Source of the DNA: Streptomyces naganishii JCM 4654
GTDB taxonomy: Bacteria > Actinomycetota > Actinomycetes > Streptomycetales > Streptomycetaceae
Length of the DNA stretch: 64,000 nt
Direction: 5' to 3'
Assembly: GCF_014650575.1 (NCBI RefSeq)
Contig: NZ_BMVF01000024.1
Span: 1-64,000 of the forward strand
In this document: in pieces, positions 7,844 through 15,917 of the stretch
Layout of the letters: every line of letters starts with the position of its first letter
Numbering within the stretch: position 1 is the first letter of the stretch
Notes under the pieces: model-generated
What the model saw: only the letters and a program-made list of their open reading frames with translations
Told to the model about the DNA's origin: nothing
Database searches by the model: none
Made by a program: the position numbers and the translations under genes

Positions 7844-9373
7844 TCACCTCTGCAGGATCGACAGGTCCTGGTCGGCCTGCGGCACCGCGACCGTCCCGCG
7901 GTCGTCCGGCAGGTTCTGGACCGTGAAGCCGGGTACGCCCTCCTTGGTCGCCGTCAGGGTGCGCGACCCGTAGACCGGGCCGCCCGAGAGCCGCTCGACC
8001 GTCAGCGCGTACGTGCCCTTCAGGCCGGACGGGACCGGCGGGGCGATGTCCTGGGTGGTGCCCGCCTTGATCGTGTACGTCTTCGACACCGCCGTACCGC
8101 CTTGGCTGCCCGCCGACGCGGTGACCCTGACCTCGGCGGTGGCCGTGGGGGCGGTCAGCGAGAGCGTGGCGTCCTTGGCGCCGTTGCCGGCGGAGGTCGC
8201 CCGGGTCTCGACGGGGGCGGTCGCCGGGATGAACGCGGTCTCCTGGTCGCCGGCCTTGCCCCGCAGGACCCGCACGGCCGCGACCACGGGCACCGACTGG
8301 GACGTCGGCGTGAGCACCAGCGAACCGGCCTCCCCGCGCGTGACGTCGCCGAGGTCGACGGCGGTCGTCATGCCGCCCTTGATGTGCACCGTCTCGTGCC
8401 CCGCCGGGGTGATCAGGCCGGACGGCGAGGCGAGGCGCACCCTGAGGTCGGCGTCGGAGTCGGCGGGCGTGAAGGCGATCAGGCGCACGGCGGTGGCGTC
8501 CTTGGGGATGCCCGGCAGCACGAGGCTGCCCGCCGGGTCCGTGGACGCCGCCAGCCAGTCCCCGCCGAGCTTGGCGTCGAGGGCCTGCACCGCCGCGCCG
8601 ACCCGGCCGCTGCGCACTATGACGTGCACGGTGAGGTCCTGCTGCGGCGCGTCGGCGAGGGTGGAGAGCAGGACCGGCTCGCTGGAGTGCGGCGCGACCG
8701 TGATGCCCTCCCCCACCGTCGACTTCACGGCGCCGTCCTTGCCGTAGAGCTCGATGTCGACGACGGCCGCGGAGTCGTCGGGGTTGGTGAGGTGGACGTA
8801 GTCGGAACGGTCCGCGGCGGTGCTCGCGCCGGGGAACCAGAACTCGGTGTCCGGAGCGGTGCAGTCGACGCCGAGCAGCCCGCGTCCGGTGCCCGCGGCG
8901 ACCTCGGTGGTGGCCTGCATCGTCCAGCCGGGCGCGAAGCGGCCGTCGGCGGTGCCGATCAGCGCGGGCGCGTCCGCCCCGGAGGTGTCGCCGGAGGCGG
9001 GGGTGCCGGGCGCCTTGGGGTCGAGCACGGGCTTGGGGGCCTTCTTCTTGGCGCCGCCCGCCTTGCCCTTGCCGGTGCCGGTGCCCGGTGTGCTGCCGGT
9101 GGCCGTGCCCGACTCCTCGGTGGCGGCCTGGAGTTGTGCCTTGCCCGCGCTGTCGGTGCCCTTGGTCACGGGCGTGAACGACGTGTACGAGGTGTCGGCG
9201 ATGTCCGAGCTGCTCGGCGCGGGGCACACCAAGGTGGTGCGCTCAACAGGCAGTTGGGCGGCGGCCTTGGCGGGGCCGGCGCCCGCCGCGTCCGGGCCGT
9301 TCAGCGCGGCGAATCCGGTGACGGCGGCGAGCGCGGTCACGCCGGCGATCAGGGACAGGGTCGTGCGGTTCAC
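7844..9373 (-). CDS. Secreted DUF5719 family protein
   Basis: A 509-residue exported or membrane-tethered protein. Residues 1-35 form a signal peptide or anchor (MNRTTLSLIAGVTALAAVTGFAAL). The mature part is beta-rich with conserved strands such as FWFPGASTAADRSDYVHLTNPDDSAAVVDIELYGKDG. A Lys/Pro-rich linker lies near residues 100-125. Its ATG overlaps the stop of the upstream giant glycosyltransferase by 4 bases (9370-9373, ATGA), so the two are translationally coupled and probably act together at the cell surface. Biochemical function is unknown. Confidence 0.8.
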   Translation of the reverse strand: MNRTTLSLIAGVTALAAVTGFAALNGPDAAGAGPAKAAAQLPVERTTLVCPAPSSSDIADTSYTSFTPVTKGTDSAGKAQLQAATEESGTATGSTPGTGTGKGKAGGAKKKAPKPVLDPKAPGTPASGDTSGADAPALIGTADGRFAPGWTMQATTEVAAGTGRGLLGVDCTAPDTEFWFPGASTAADRSDYVHLTNPDDSAAVVDIELYGKDGAVKSTVGEGITVAPHSSEPVLLSTLADAPQQDLTVHVIVRSGRVGAAVQALDAKLGGDWLAASTDPAGSLVLPGIPKDATAVRLIAFTPADSDADLRVRLASPSGLITPAGHETVHIKGGMTTAVDLGDVTRGEAGSLVLTPTSQSVPVVAAVRVLRGKAGDQETAFIPATAPVETRATSAGNGAKDATLSLTAPTATAEVRVTASAGSQGGTAVSKTYTIKAGTTQDIAPPVPSGLKGTYALTVERLSGGPVYGSRTLTATKEGVPGFTVQNLPDDRGTVAVPQADQDLSILQR

Positions 9374-12300
9374 TGCTGGCTCCCGTCGGGGCGCTCACTG
9401 CCGATGCCGTGCTGGTGGTGCCGCGCCGGGTCGTACGGCTCCTCGTAGCCCTGGGGCTCCTCGTAACCCTGGTGGTACGGCTGCTCGTAGGAACCCGGTG
9501 CCGTGGTGCCGCCGTACGCGTACGGGTCGTACTGGGCGCCCTGGTAGGGGTCGGCCTGGCCGCTCCCGTACGGGTCGGCCTGGTAGGTCTGGTCGTAGGC
9601 GCCCGCCGGGTACTGCTGGGGCTGGGCGCCCTGGTACTGCTCGCCGCCGTATCCGGCGTACTCCCCGGCTCCCTGGTAGCCGGTGGCGCCCCAGTCGTCG
9701 TAGGTCTGCTGGTGCGGGACGGCGGCGGGGGCGGGGGCCTCCTGCGGAGGCAGGGGCACGGCGTCCGGCTCGGCCGGGACGGGCTCCTGGTCCGATTCCC
9801 GGGCCTGTTCGGCCTCCGCCTCGGCCTGGGCGCGCAGCCTGCGGGCCCGGCGTCCCTCGCCGTCGGCGGCCTGGACGGGCAGGGGTTGCTCCTCGGGCAG
9901 GTCGTCGTCGATGTCGCGGCGCCTGCCGGGCAGGGCGAGCACGACGAGGACGACGGCGAGGGCGCCCTGCGCCCACAGCCAGGCGGTGTGGGTGACCGGG
10001 TCGTCGAAGGTGACGTCGAGCTTCCCGCCGGAGGCGGGGAGCCGGAAGCCCTGGGCCCAGCCGTCGAGCGTGGTGCGCTCCAGCGGCTTGCCGTCCAGGG
10101 TGGCCGTCCAGCCGGGGGCGGCCGAGTCCGCGAGGCGGAGCACGCGGCCGTCCTGGCCGCCGGGGATGGTGGTGTGGATCTCGACGGGTCCCGCGGCCAC
10201 GGGCTGGGCGGTGGCGGCGGTGCCCGGGGCGGAGGCGGTGCCGGAGCCCGGCGCGGCGACGATCGCGGCGCGCGAGACCTCCTGGTCGACCCGCCACAGG
10301 GCGCTGCCCTTCTGCTGGCTGAGCCGGGACAGGCCGGGGGTCGCGTCCAGAACGCGGCTGACCTCGCGGGGCGCGCCCTGGTGGACGAGGACGTAGCGCA
10401 CGGCGAAGCCGCCGAGCTGGCCCGCCTGGTCGGCGCCGGAACCGGCGACGAGGTTGGCGACGACCTTGTCGAGCCTGCTGTTCCCGCCGTCCGCGGCGGC
10501 CAGTTCGGCGTCGCCCATGCGGGCGCCGGAGCCGCGTACGAGCACGTAGCCGACGTGGCCGGTGGAGTCGCTGTCGAGGACGAGGGTGCGGGCCTGGTCG
10601 CGGGTGCTGCTCTCCTCGGCGACGAACGCGGGCACCTGCACCGGGTCGCGGCGCTCCAGCGGCCCGTCGGCGCCGCGGATCATCCAGCCGGCGACGGCCA
10701 GCAAGGGGCCCGCGACCGAGGCGAAGGCGATCAGCGCGGCGACGGGCTGGCGCCAGCCGAAGCTCTGCTCGGCCACGCGCGCGCGTGCCCCGTCGGCGCC
10801 GAGCACGGCCGCGGTCAGCAGTGCGATGCCGTAGACGAGGGTCGCCGGGCCGGCCCACGTGGAGGCGTTGGACAGGGCCGCGAAGACGAGTCCGACGAGG
10901 GCGACGACCCAGGCTCCGCGGATGCCGGACTGGCGCTCGGAGCGCAGCAGGGCGGCGAGGGCGGCCAGGACGATGCCGATGAGCATCAGGCCGTGCACCG
11001 TGCCGGGGCCGCCGGGGCCGGCGCCGAGCAGGTCCAGCGCGGAGGCGGCCGACGGGCCGAAGTCCAGGCCGGCCTGTTTGAAGAAGCCGAACGGCAGCAG
11101 GGTCAGCGACCAGGGCGCCAGCATCAGCAGCGGGGTGCCGAGCTGCGCGAGGAAGCGCGGTGCGTGGGCGACGATGTCGCCGCGCCGCACGACCAGCACC
11201 GCGAGGCCGAGGACGAGGGCCACGGGCCACACGATGGGGGTGAAGGCGGTGGTGATGGTGAGCAGCAGTGCGTACGCCCAGGTGGCGCGCCAGCTGCCGC
11301 GGGCGCCGGAGGGCCTGGCGAGGCCGCCGGCCGCGATGCCCGCGCGGGCGAGCAGCGGCAGCAGCACGGCCAGCACGGAGGTGCCGATGCGGCCGCCCGC
11401 CAGGGCGCCGGTGGTGGCCGGCAGGAAGGCGTAGACGACGGCCGCCCAGGCGCGCAGCAGCCGGGACTCCACGAGCGGGCGGGAGGCGAAGTACGCGCTG
11501 AACCCGGCCAGGGGCACCGAGCCGATCAGCAGGACGGTGACGGCGAGGCCGGTGGAGCCGAACAGCAGGGAGGCGAGCATCGCCACGAGCGCCAGGTAGG
11601 GCGGTGCGGAGGGGGTGCCGCCGGCGCCGACCGGATGCCAGGAGTCGAGGTAGCGCGACCACAGCTCGGAGGAGTCGGCGGGGGCGGGCAGCAGGGCGCC
11701 GCCCGCGAGCGCGCCGCCGCCGAGCAGGGCCCGGCACGCGGCGAGGGAGACGAACAGCAGCACCAGGAAGAGGACCGGGCCGGGCTTGCGCGCGATGCGC
11801 TTGAGGCGGGCGAACTGCTCCACCTCGAGGAAGTCGGCGTCCTCGCCGCCGGGGCCGGACTCGACCGCGCCGCCGTGCCGGCCGGCGGAGGAGACCTCGG
11901 GGTCGGAGCGGCCGACGACGTTGCTCGCGAGCTGTTCCACGGTGGCGCGGACGGTGGCGCCCGGCGGCGGGAACAGCGCTCTGAACTCGCCCTTGTCGAG
12001 CTGCGAGCGGCCCCGTCTGCCGCGTCCGGCGATGATCCGCTCGGGCCGCAGCAGGGTGCCCATCAGGCCGCGGATCTCGTCCAGGGCCTGTCCGGGGACC
12101 TTGCCGACGAGGTAGGCGACGGTGCGCAGGAGGGTGCCGAGGACGAGACGGAGCAGCACCCAGGGCAGCGCGGCGGTGCGGGTGTTGACGAGCAGGGTGT
12201 AGACGGCGCCGGCCTTGTCGACCTTGTGCGGGGAGGCCGTGGTGCGCCCGGCGCAGTCGACGGTGCGGCGCTCGCGGGAGGCCGCCTCCGCGTGCCGTAC

Positions 12301-13170
12301 GACGGCCTCGGGGGCGACGAGGACGCGGTGGCCGGCGGTGTGGGCACGCCAGCACAGGTCGACGTCGTCGCGCATGAGGGGCAGCCGGCGGTCGAACCCG
12401 CCGAGCTCGTCGAAGACATCACGGCGGATCAGCATCCCGGCGGTGGACACCGACAGCACGGGCCGTACGTGGTCGTGCTGCCCCTGGTCCTGTTCGCGCC
12501 GGTCAAGGCCGGTCCAGCGGCGGCCGGAGTTGGCGATGCTGACGCCCACTTCGAGCAGCTGCCGCCGGTCGTACCAGCCGCGGAGCTTGGGGCCGACGAC
12601 CGCCACGTCGTCGCGGCCCAGTTCCAGTTCGCCGTCGACGACGCGCAACAGCTCCGACAGGGCGCCGGGTTCGGGTGCGCAGTCGTCGTGCAGCAGCCAG
12701 AGCCACTGGACGGGCTCCCCGTGGGGCAGGTCGGGCATGTCGTAGGCGTCGTCGCGCCAGGTGCGCGTGACGGGGTCCCAGCCGCTGGGGCGCTTGAGGT
12801 AGGGCAGGTCGTCGGGGGTGAGGACCGGGGCGCTGCGGACGGCCTCCTCGACGGCCTGTCCGAAGCCGGTGCGCCGGGCGAGATGCAGCACGCGGTCGGC
12901 GCCGAGGGCGTCGGTGATCAGTTGCGCGGAGGCGTCCGCGCTGCCGGTGTCGGCGGCCACGGCGTCCTGTACGGGGCGCTCCTGGCCGAGCAGGCCGGCC
13001 AGGGCGTCGGGCAGCCAGCGGGCACCGTCGTGGGAGACGAGCACGGCGGTGACGACGTGACGCGGGAACTCGGGCGGGCGGTTGGGGTCGAAATCCGCCG
13101 CGCGCGCGGGCTCGGACGGCGCTGCGGCAGCGGCGTCGTAGTGGGCTGCCGTACGGCTGTGCACGGACAT
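9370..13170 (-). CDS. Very large membrane glycosyltransferase, family 2
   Basis: A 1266-residue protein in three parts. Residues 35-330 are a GT-A glycosyltransferase: VTAVLVSHDGARWLPDALAGLL at the start, an HDD metal site at 161-163 (WLLHDDCAPEP), and RDDVDLCWRAHTAGHRVLVAP later. Residues about 455-1080 contain roughly a dozen hydrophobic helices plus extracytoplasmic loops. The last about 130 residues are rich in Tyr, Gln, Gly and Pro (YQGAQYDPYAYGG-like runs) and are probably disordered. It likely moves a sugar onto a lipid-linked or wall glycopolymer. Coupling to the secreted DUF5719 protein supports a surface-polymer role; the actual polymer is unknown. Confidence 0.85.
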   Translation of the reverse strand: MSVHSRTAAHYDAAAAAPSEPARAADFDPNRPPEFPRHVVTAVLVSHDGARWLPDALAGLLGQERPVQDAVAADTGSADASAQLITDALGADRVLHLARRTGFGQAVEEAVRSAPVLTPDDLPYLKRPSGWDPVTRTWRDDAYDMPDLPHGEPVQWLWLLHDDCAPEPGALSELLRVVDGELELGRDDVAVVGPKLRGWYDRRQLLEVGVSIANSGRRWTGLDRREQDQGQHDHVRPVLSVSTAGMLIRRDVFDELGGFDRRLPLMRDDVDLCWRAHTAGHRVLVAPEAVVRHAEAASRERRTVDCAGRTTASPHKVDKAGAVYTLLVNTRTAALPWVLLRLVLGTLLRTVAYLVGKVPGQALDEIRGLMGTLLRPERIIAGRGRRGRSQLDKGEFRALFPPPGATVRATVEQLASNVVGRSDPEVSSAGRHGGAVESGPGGEDADFLEVEQFARLKRIARKPGPVLFLVLLFVSLAACRALLGGGALAGGALLPAPADSSELWSRYLDSWHPVGAGGTPSAPPYLALVAMLASLLFGSTGLAVTVLLIGSVPLAGFSAYFASRPLVESRLLRAWAAVVYAFLPATTGALAGGRIGTSVLAVLLPLLARAGIAAGGLARPSGARGSWRATWAYALLLTITTAFTPIVWPVALVLGLAVLVVRRGDIVAHAPRFLAQLGTPLLMLAPWSLTLLPFGFFKQAGLDFGPSAASALDLLGAGPGGPGTVHGLMLIGIVLAALAALLRSERQSGIRGAWVVALVGLVFAALSNASTWAGPATLVYGIALLTAAVLGADGARARVAEQSFGWRQPVAALIAFASVAGPLLAVAGWMIRGADGPLERRDPVQVPAFVAEESSTRDQARTLVLDSDSTGHVGYVLVRGSGARMGDAELAAADGGNSRLDKVVANLVAGSGADQAGQLGGFAVRYVLVHQGAPREVSRVLDATPGLSRLSQQKGSALWRVDQEVSRAAIVAAPGSGTASAPGTAATAQPVAAGPVEIHTTIPGGQDGRVLRLADSAAPGWTATLDGKPLERTTLDGWAQGFRLPASGGKLDVTFDDPVTHTAWLWAQGALAVVLVVLALPGRRRDIDDDLPEEQPLPVQAADGEGRRARRLRAQAEAEAEQARESDQEPVPAEPDAVPLPPQEAPAPAAVPHQQTYDDWGATGYQGAGEYAGYGGEQYQGAQPQQYPAGAYDQTYQADPYGSGQADPYQGAQYDPYAYGGTTAPGSYEQPYHQGYEEPQGYEEPYDPARHHQHGIGSERPDGSQQ

Positions 13171-13351
13171 CGAGATACGGCCCCGGTTCGGTGTGGACTG
13201 CGGTGGACGCCTGTGCCCGTGGGGGCAGCGGGGCGTCTCGGACGAGCGACCACACTATCGGCTGGCCAGCAAGGCGGCCCGTCGCCTGTGGACAAGCCAC
13301 CGGCAACGGGCCGTTCGTGAACTTCTCGTGGGGATGCGCGCGAGGGCGCGG

Positions 13352-13615
13352 TCAGACGGCCGCCTTCTTCAGCCGGCGCCGCTCGCGTTCGGACAGACCG
13401 CCCCAGATGCCGAAGCGCTCGTCGTTGGCGAGGGCGTACTCGAGGCACTCGGAGCGGACCTCGCAGGCGAGGCAGACCTTCTTGGCCTCGCGGGTGGAGC
13501 CGCCCTTCTCGGGAAAGAAGGACTCGGGGTCGGTCTGGGCGCACAGCGCGCGCTCCTGCCAGCCGAGTTCCTCGTCCGCGTCGTCGACCAGCAGTTGCTG
13601 CACCAGCTCGGTCAT
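13352..13615 (-). CDS. whiB: WhiB sporulation regulator
   Basis: An 87-residue iron-sulfur transcription regulator needed with WhiA for sporulation septation in Streptomyces. The four cluster-ligating cysteines are C25, C48, C51 and C57 (CLACEVRSEC). The GIWGG turn at 69-73 and the basic tail ERERRRLKKA, used for sigma or DNA contact, are intact. Length and sequence correspond to S. coelicolor WhiB, and position beside fbiA matches whiB2 of mycobacteria. The ATG has a weak AGGGG upstream; a good promoter lies about 75-100 bases further upstream. Confidence 0.95.
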   Translation of the reverse strand: MTELVQQLLVDDADEELGWQERALCAQTDPESFFPEKGGSTREAKKVCLACEVRSECLEYALANDERFGIWGGLSERERRRLKKAAV

Positions 13616-13688
13616 GTGCGCCCCTCGTCCGTCTTTCGCGTCCCCGTGATGTAGCCGTTACCGATTCCGGCTGAACGACACGAGTGAA

Positions 13689-13718
13689 ATTACAAGTGTG
13701 CTGCTCCGGGCGAGTCAA
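13689..13718 (-). promoter_or_regulatory. whiB promoter, -35 TTGACT / -10 TGTAAT
   Basis: On the minus strand TTGACT (13713-13718) and TGTAAT (13689-13694) are separated by 18 bases, close to the main-sigma consensus. The expected start is near 13682, about 67 bases before the whiB ATG. The surrounding stretch is unusually AT-rich. The literature describes two whiB promoters in S. coelicolor; which this corresponds to cannot be told here. Confidence 0.7.
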
Positions 13719-14057
13719 GCCGAGATCTGCTATTGGGCCCCTTATTCACTCTGCGGAACCAAGGCCATGCGGAAAGTGTTCAAATCGGCATAAACCTTGA
13801 CACGCAGCCGCGACCCCCGGGTGTCCCGCGTCCGGCGCGGGACCCTCACGGGCCCGTACCGGGAAGGACGCCCAGGGCTTCGATCTCGTTCCGACACGCG
13901 TGCCGAAGCGAACCGGATCACAGTCGGATCACGGGATCGCAACGGCGCTTGCGTGCCCGGCATGTGCGCCATGTGTCCCGGTCCCCGCGTGAGCAAACCT
14001 TTCACCTGGGAGATGAACCGGATGAGGTGAAACATGTCCCACATTCCGGGCGTCGAG

Positions 14058-14086
14058 TTGACAGTGGAGGTGTGAACCGCTGTCCT
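14058..14086 (+). promoter_or_regulatory. Candidate promoter of the Cys-rich leader / cysteine dioxygenase transcript
   Basis: TTGACA (14058-14063) is followed after 17 bases by TGTCCT (14081-14086). The -35 is perfect and the -10 is weak. The predicted start, 7-8 bases downstream, falls on the ATG of the leader ORF at 14094, which would make that mRNA leaderless. Confidence 0.55.
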
Positions 14087-14093
14087 TGTGGGC

Positions 14094-14186
14094 ATGCTCG
14101 CGAACTCGGCACTCACCCCGACCCGCACCGCCGGGTCCCACGGTGCTGCCCGCGCTCGCTGTAGCTGTCGCCACTGCGGCTGTTGA
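14094..14186 (+). CDS. Cys-rich leader peptide upstream of cysteine dioxygenase
   Basis: A 30-codon ORF, not previously listed because of its size, beginning MLANSALTPT and ending CSCRHCGC then TGA. Four of its last eight codons are cysteine (TGT, TGT, TGC, TGT), an enrichment hard to expect by chance in this genome. It ends 102 bases before the ATG of cysteine dioxygenase and probably starts at the transcription start (leaderless ATG, or GTG at 14088). Known mycobacterial polycysteine leaders control sulfur genes by ribosome stalling when Cys-tRNA is scarce; I infer an analogous role here. Downstream RNA can fold in alternative ways that involve the dioxygenase ribosome-binding site. Confidence 0.6.
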   Translation: MLANSALTPTRTAGSHGAARARCSCRHCGC

Positions 14187-14190
14187 GCCA

Positions 14191-14279
14191 CGCGCGTCAA
14201 GCGCGCTCCAGCCGCCGCCCGGGTCCTCGTGTCCCCGGGCGCACCCGTTCCCCGCTGACCTTCTTTCACTGAGGAACCC
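14191..14279 (+). promoter_or_regulatory. Leader RNA structures: two hairpins and an anti-Shine-Dalgarno pairing
   Basis: Hairpin 1 is CGCGC (14191-14195) with GCGCG (14201-14205), 5 bases after the leader stop. Hairpin 2 is GCCCGGG (14217-14223) with CCCGGGC (14234-14240). Alternatively GGGTCCTC (14221-14228) can pair with GAGGAACCC (14271-14279, one bulged A), which covers the dioxygenase Shine-Dalgarno GAGGA at 14271-14275. Hairpin 2 and the anti-SD pairing share 14221-14223 and cannot both form fully. This is what a ribosome-position switch would need. Confidence 0.5.
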
Positions 14280-14288
14280 CCCACCCCC

Positions 14289-14831
14289 ATGAACAGCGAC
14301 AGCGACATCCAGATCGCCGGCGACATCCTCGAAGTCCCGCACCTCCTCCAGGCCCCGCGCGAGCACCCGGTCACCGTGGCCGAGTTCGCCGGCCTCGCCC
14401 GCTCCGTCGCCGCCGACCGCGCCCAGTGGGAGCACCTCGTGCGCTACGACGCCACGACACGCTGGTACCACCGGCTGCGCACCGGTCCCGGGTACGAGGT
14501 GTGGCTGCTGTCCTGGGTGCCCGGGCAGGGCAGCGGGACCCACGACCACGGCCGCTCCTCCGGCGTGCTGACCGTCCTGGACGGCACGCTGACCGAGCGC
14601 ACGGAGCGCGGCACGCGCGCGCTGGGCCCCGGCGCGCAGCGGGTGTTCGCGCCGGGTTACGTCCACGAGGTCGTCAACGACACCCTGGAGCCGGCGATCA
14701 GCCTGCACGTCTACTTCCCCGGCCTGACCGAGATGCCCATGCACACGTCGGCGCCCGCGCACCCGGAACACGCGGACGCGGACGCAGGCGCGGGCGCGGA
14801 CGCGGCGGCACGGGCGGCGGCGCGCTGCTGA
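14289..14831 (+). CDS. Cysteine dioxygenase family protein
   Basis: A 180-residue cupin that should oxidise L-cysteine to cysteine sulfinate with O2 and a mononuclear Fe(II). The iron ligands are visible as H85 and H87 (GTHDHGRSSG) and H126 (YVHEVVN). The strand VLTVLDGTLTERT lies between them, as in cupins of the CDO type. The C-terminal 35 residues (Ala/Asp/His-rich, ending AARC) are disordered-looking. The Shine-Dalgarno GAGGA is 13 bases before the ATG and embedded in a structured leader after a Cys-rich ORF, suggesting cysteine-responsive control. Confidence 0.9.
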   Translation: MNSDSDIQIAGDILEVPHLLQAPREHPVTVAEFAGLARSVAADRAQWEHLVRYDATTRWYHRLRTGPGYEVWLLSWVPGQGSGTHDHGRSSGVLTVLDGTLTERTERGTRALGPGAQRVFAPGYVHEVVNDTLEPAISLHVYFPGLTEMPMHTSAPAHPEHADADAGAGADAAARAAARC

Positions 14832-14957
14832 CGGCCTCGCGGTGCCGGCGGTCACGCGGTGCCGGCGGTCACGTAACGCCGAAGGCCGCGCGGTGCCGGC
14901 GGGTGCCGTGCCCCGTCGTGTGCCGCGTTGTCGTAGCGGCCTGCAAGACTTGCCCCC

Positions 14958-15917
14958 ATGCGGATTGTGGTTCTGGCAGGCGGCATCGGCGGTGCCCGGT
15001 TCCTGCGCGGTCTGAAGCGGGCCGTGCCGGACGCGGACATCACGGTCATCGGCAACACCGGTGACGACATCCACCTCTTCGGGCTGAAGGTCTGCCCGGA
15101 CCTGGACACGGTGATGTACACGCTCGGCGGCGGCATCAACGAGGAGCAGGGCTGGGGCCGGGCCGAGGAGACCTTCCACCTCAAGGAGGAACTCACGGCC
15201 TACGGCGCCGGTCCCGAGTGGTTCGGGCTCGGCGACCGGGACTTCGCCACGCACATCGTGCGCTCCCAGATGATCGGCGCGGGCTACCCGCTCAGCGCGG
15301 TGACCGAGGCGCTGTGCGACCGGTGGAAGCCCGGCGTGCGGCTGATCCCCATGACGGACGACCGGGTGGAGACCCATGTCGCCGTCGAGATCGACGGCGA
15401 GCGCAAGGCGGTGCACTTCCAGGAGTACTGGGTGCGGCTGCGGGCCTCGGTGCCGGCCGAGGCGGTCGTGCCGGTCGGCGCGGAGCAGGCGAAGCCGGCG
15501 CCGGGCGTGCTGGAGGCGATCGCCGAGGCGGACGTGATCCTCTTCCCGCCGTCCAACCCCGTCGTCTCCATCGGCACCATCCTGGCCGTGCCGGGGATGA
15601 GGGAGGCGATCGCCGACGCCGGGGTGCCGGTGATCGGCCTGTCCCCCATCGTCGGGGACGCGCCCGTGCGCGGCATGGCCGACAAGGTCCTCGCGGCGGT
15701 GGGCGTGGAGTCCACGGCGGCGGCGGTGGCCGAGCACTACGGCTCGGGGCTGCTCGACGGCTGGCTCGTGGACACCGTGGACGAGGCCGCCGTGGAGCGG
15801 GTGGAGGCGGCCGGGATCCGCTGCCGCGCGGTGCCGCTGATGATGACCGACGCCGACGCGGCCGCGCAGATGGCGCGCGAGGCGCTGGCGCTGGCCGAGG
15901 AGGTGCGCACGACGTGA
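14958..15917 (+). CDS. fbiA: 2-phospho-L-lactate transferase (coenzyme F420 synthesis)
   Basis: FbiA/CofD joins the phospho-lactyl or phosphoenolpyruvyl moiety from its GDP-activated donor to the deazaflavin Fo, making the F420-0 core. The 319 residues start MRIVVLAGGIGGARFLRGL, the nucleotide-binding loop, followed by GNTGDDIHLFGLKVCPDLDTVMY, both diagnostic. LFPPSNPVVSIGTILAVPG and LSPIVGDAPVRGMADK follow. The stop overlaps the fbiB GTG start by 4 bases, so the pair is translationally coupled. Position beside whiB is the same in mycobacteria. Confidence 0.96.
   Translation: MRIVVLAGGIGGARFLRGLKRAVPDADITVIGNTGDDIHLFGLKVCPDLDTVMYTLGGGINEEQGWGRAEETFHLKEELTAYGAGPEWFGLGDRDFATHIVRSQMIGAGYPLSAVTEALCDRWKPGVRLIPMTDDRVETHVAVEIDGERKAVHFQEYWVRLRASVPAEAVVPVGAEQAKPAPGVLEAIAEADVILFPPSNPVVSIGTILAVPGMREAIADAGVPVIGLSPIVGDAPVRGMADKVLAAVGVESTAAAVAEHYGSGLLDGWLVDTVDEAAVERVEAAGIRCRAVPLMMTDADAAAQMAREALALAEEVRTT

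Noticed and set aside
9395..13320. Very long open frames overlapping the giant glycosyltransferase (up to about 1300 codons, both strands)
   Set aside because: They are GC-bias shadows: Arg/Pro/Gly-rich or repetitive composition, no family motifs, and the glycosyltransferase frame carries clear signatures.
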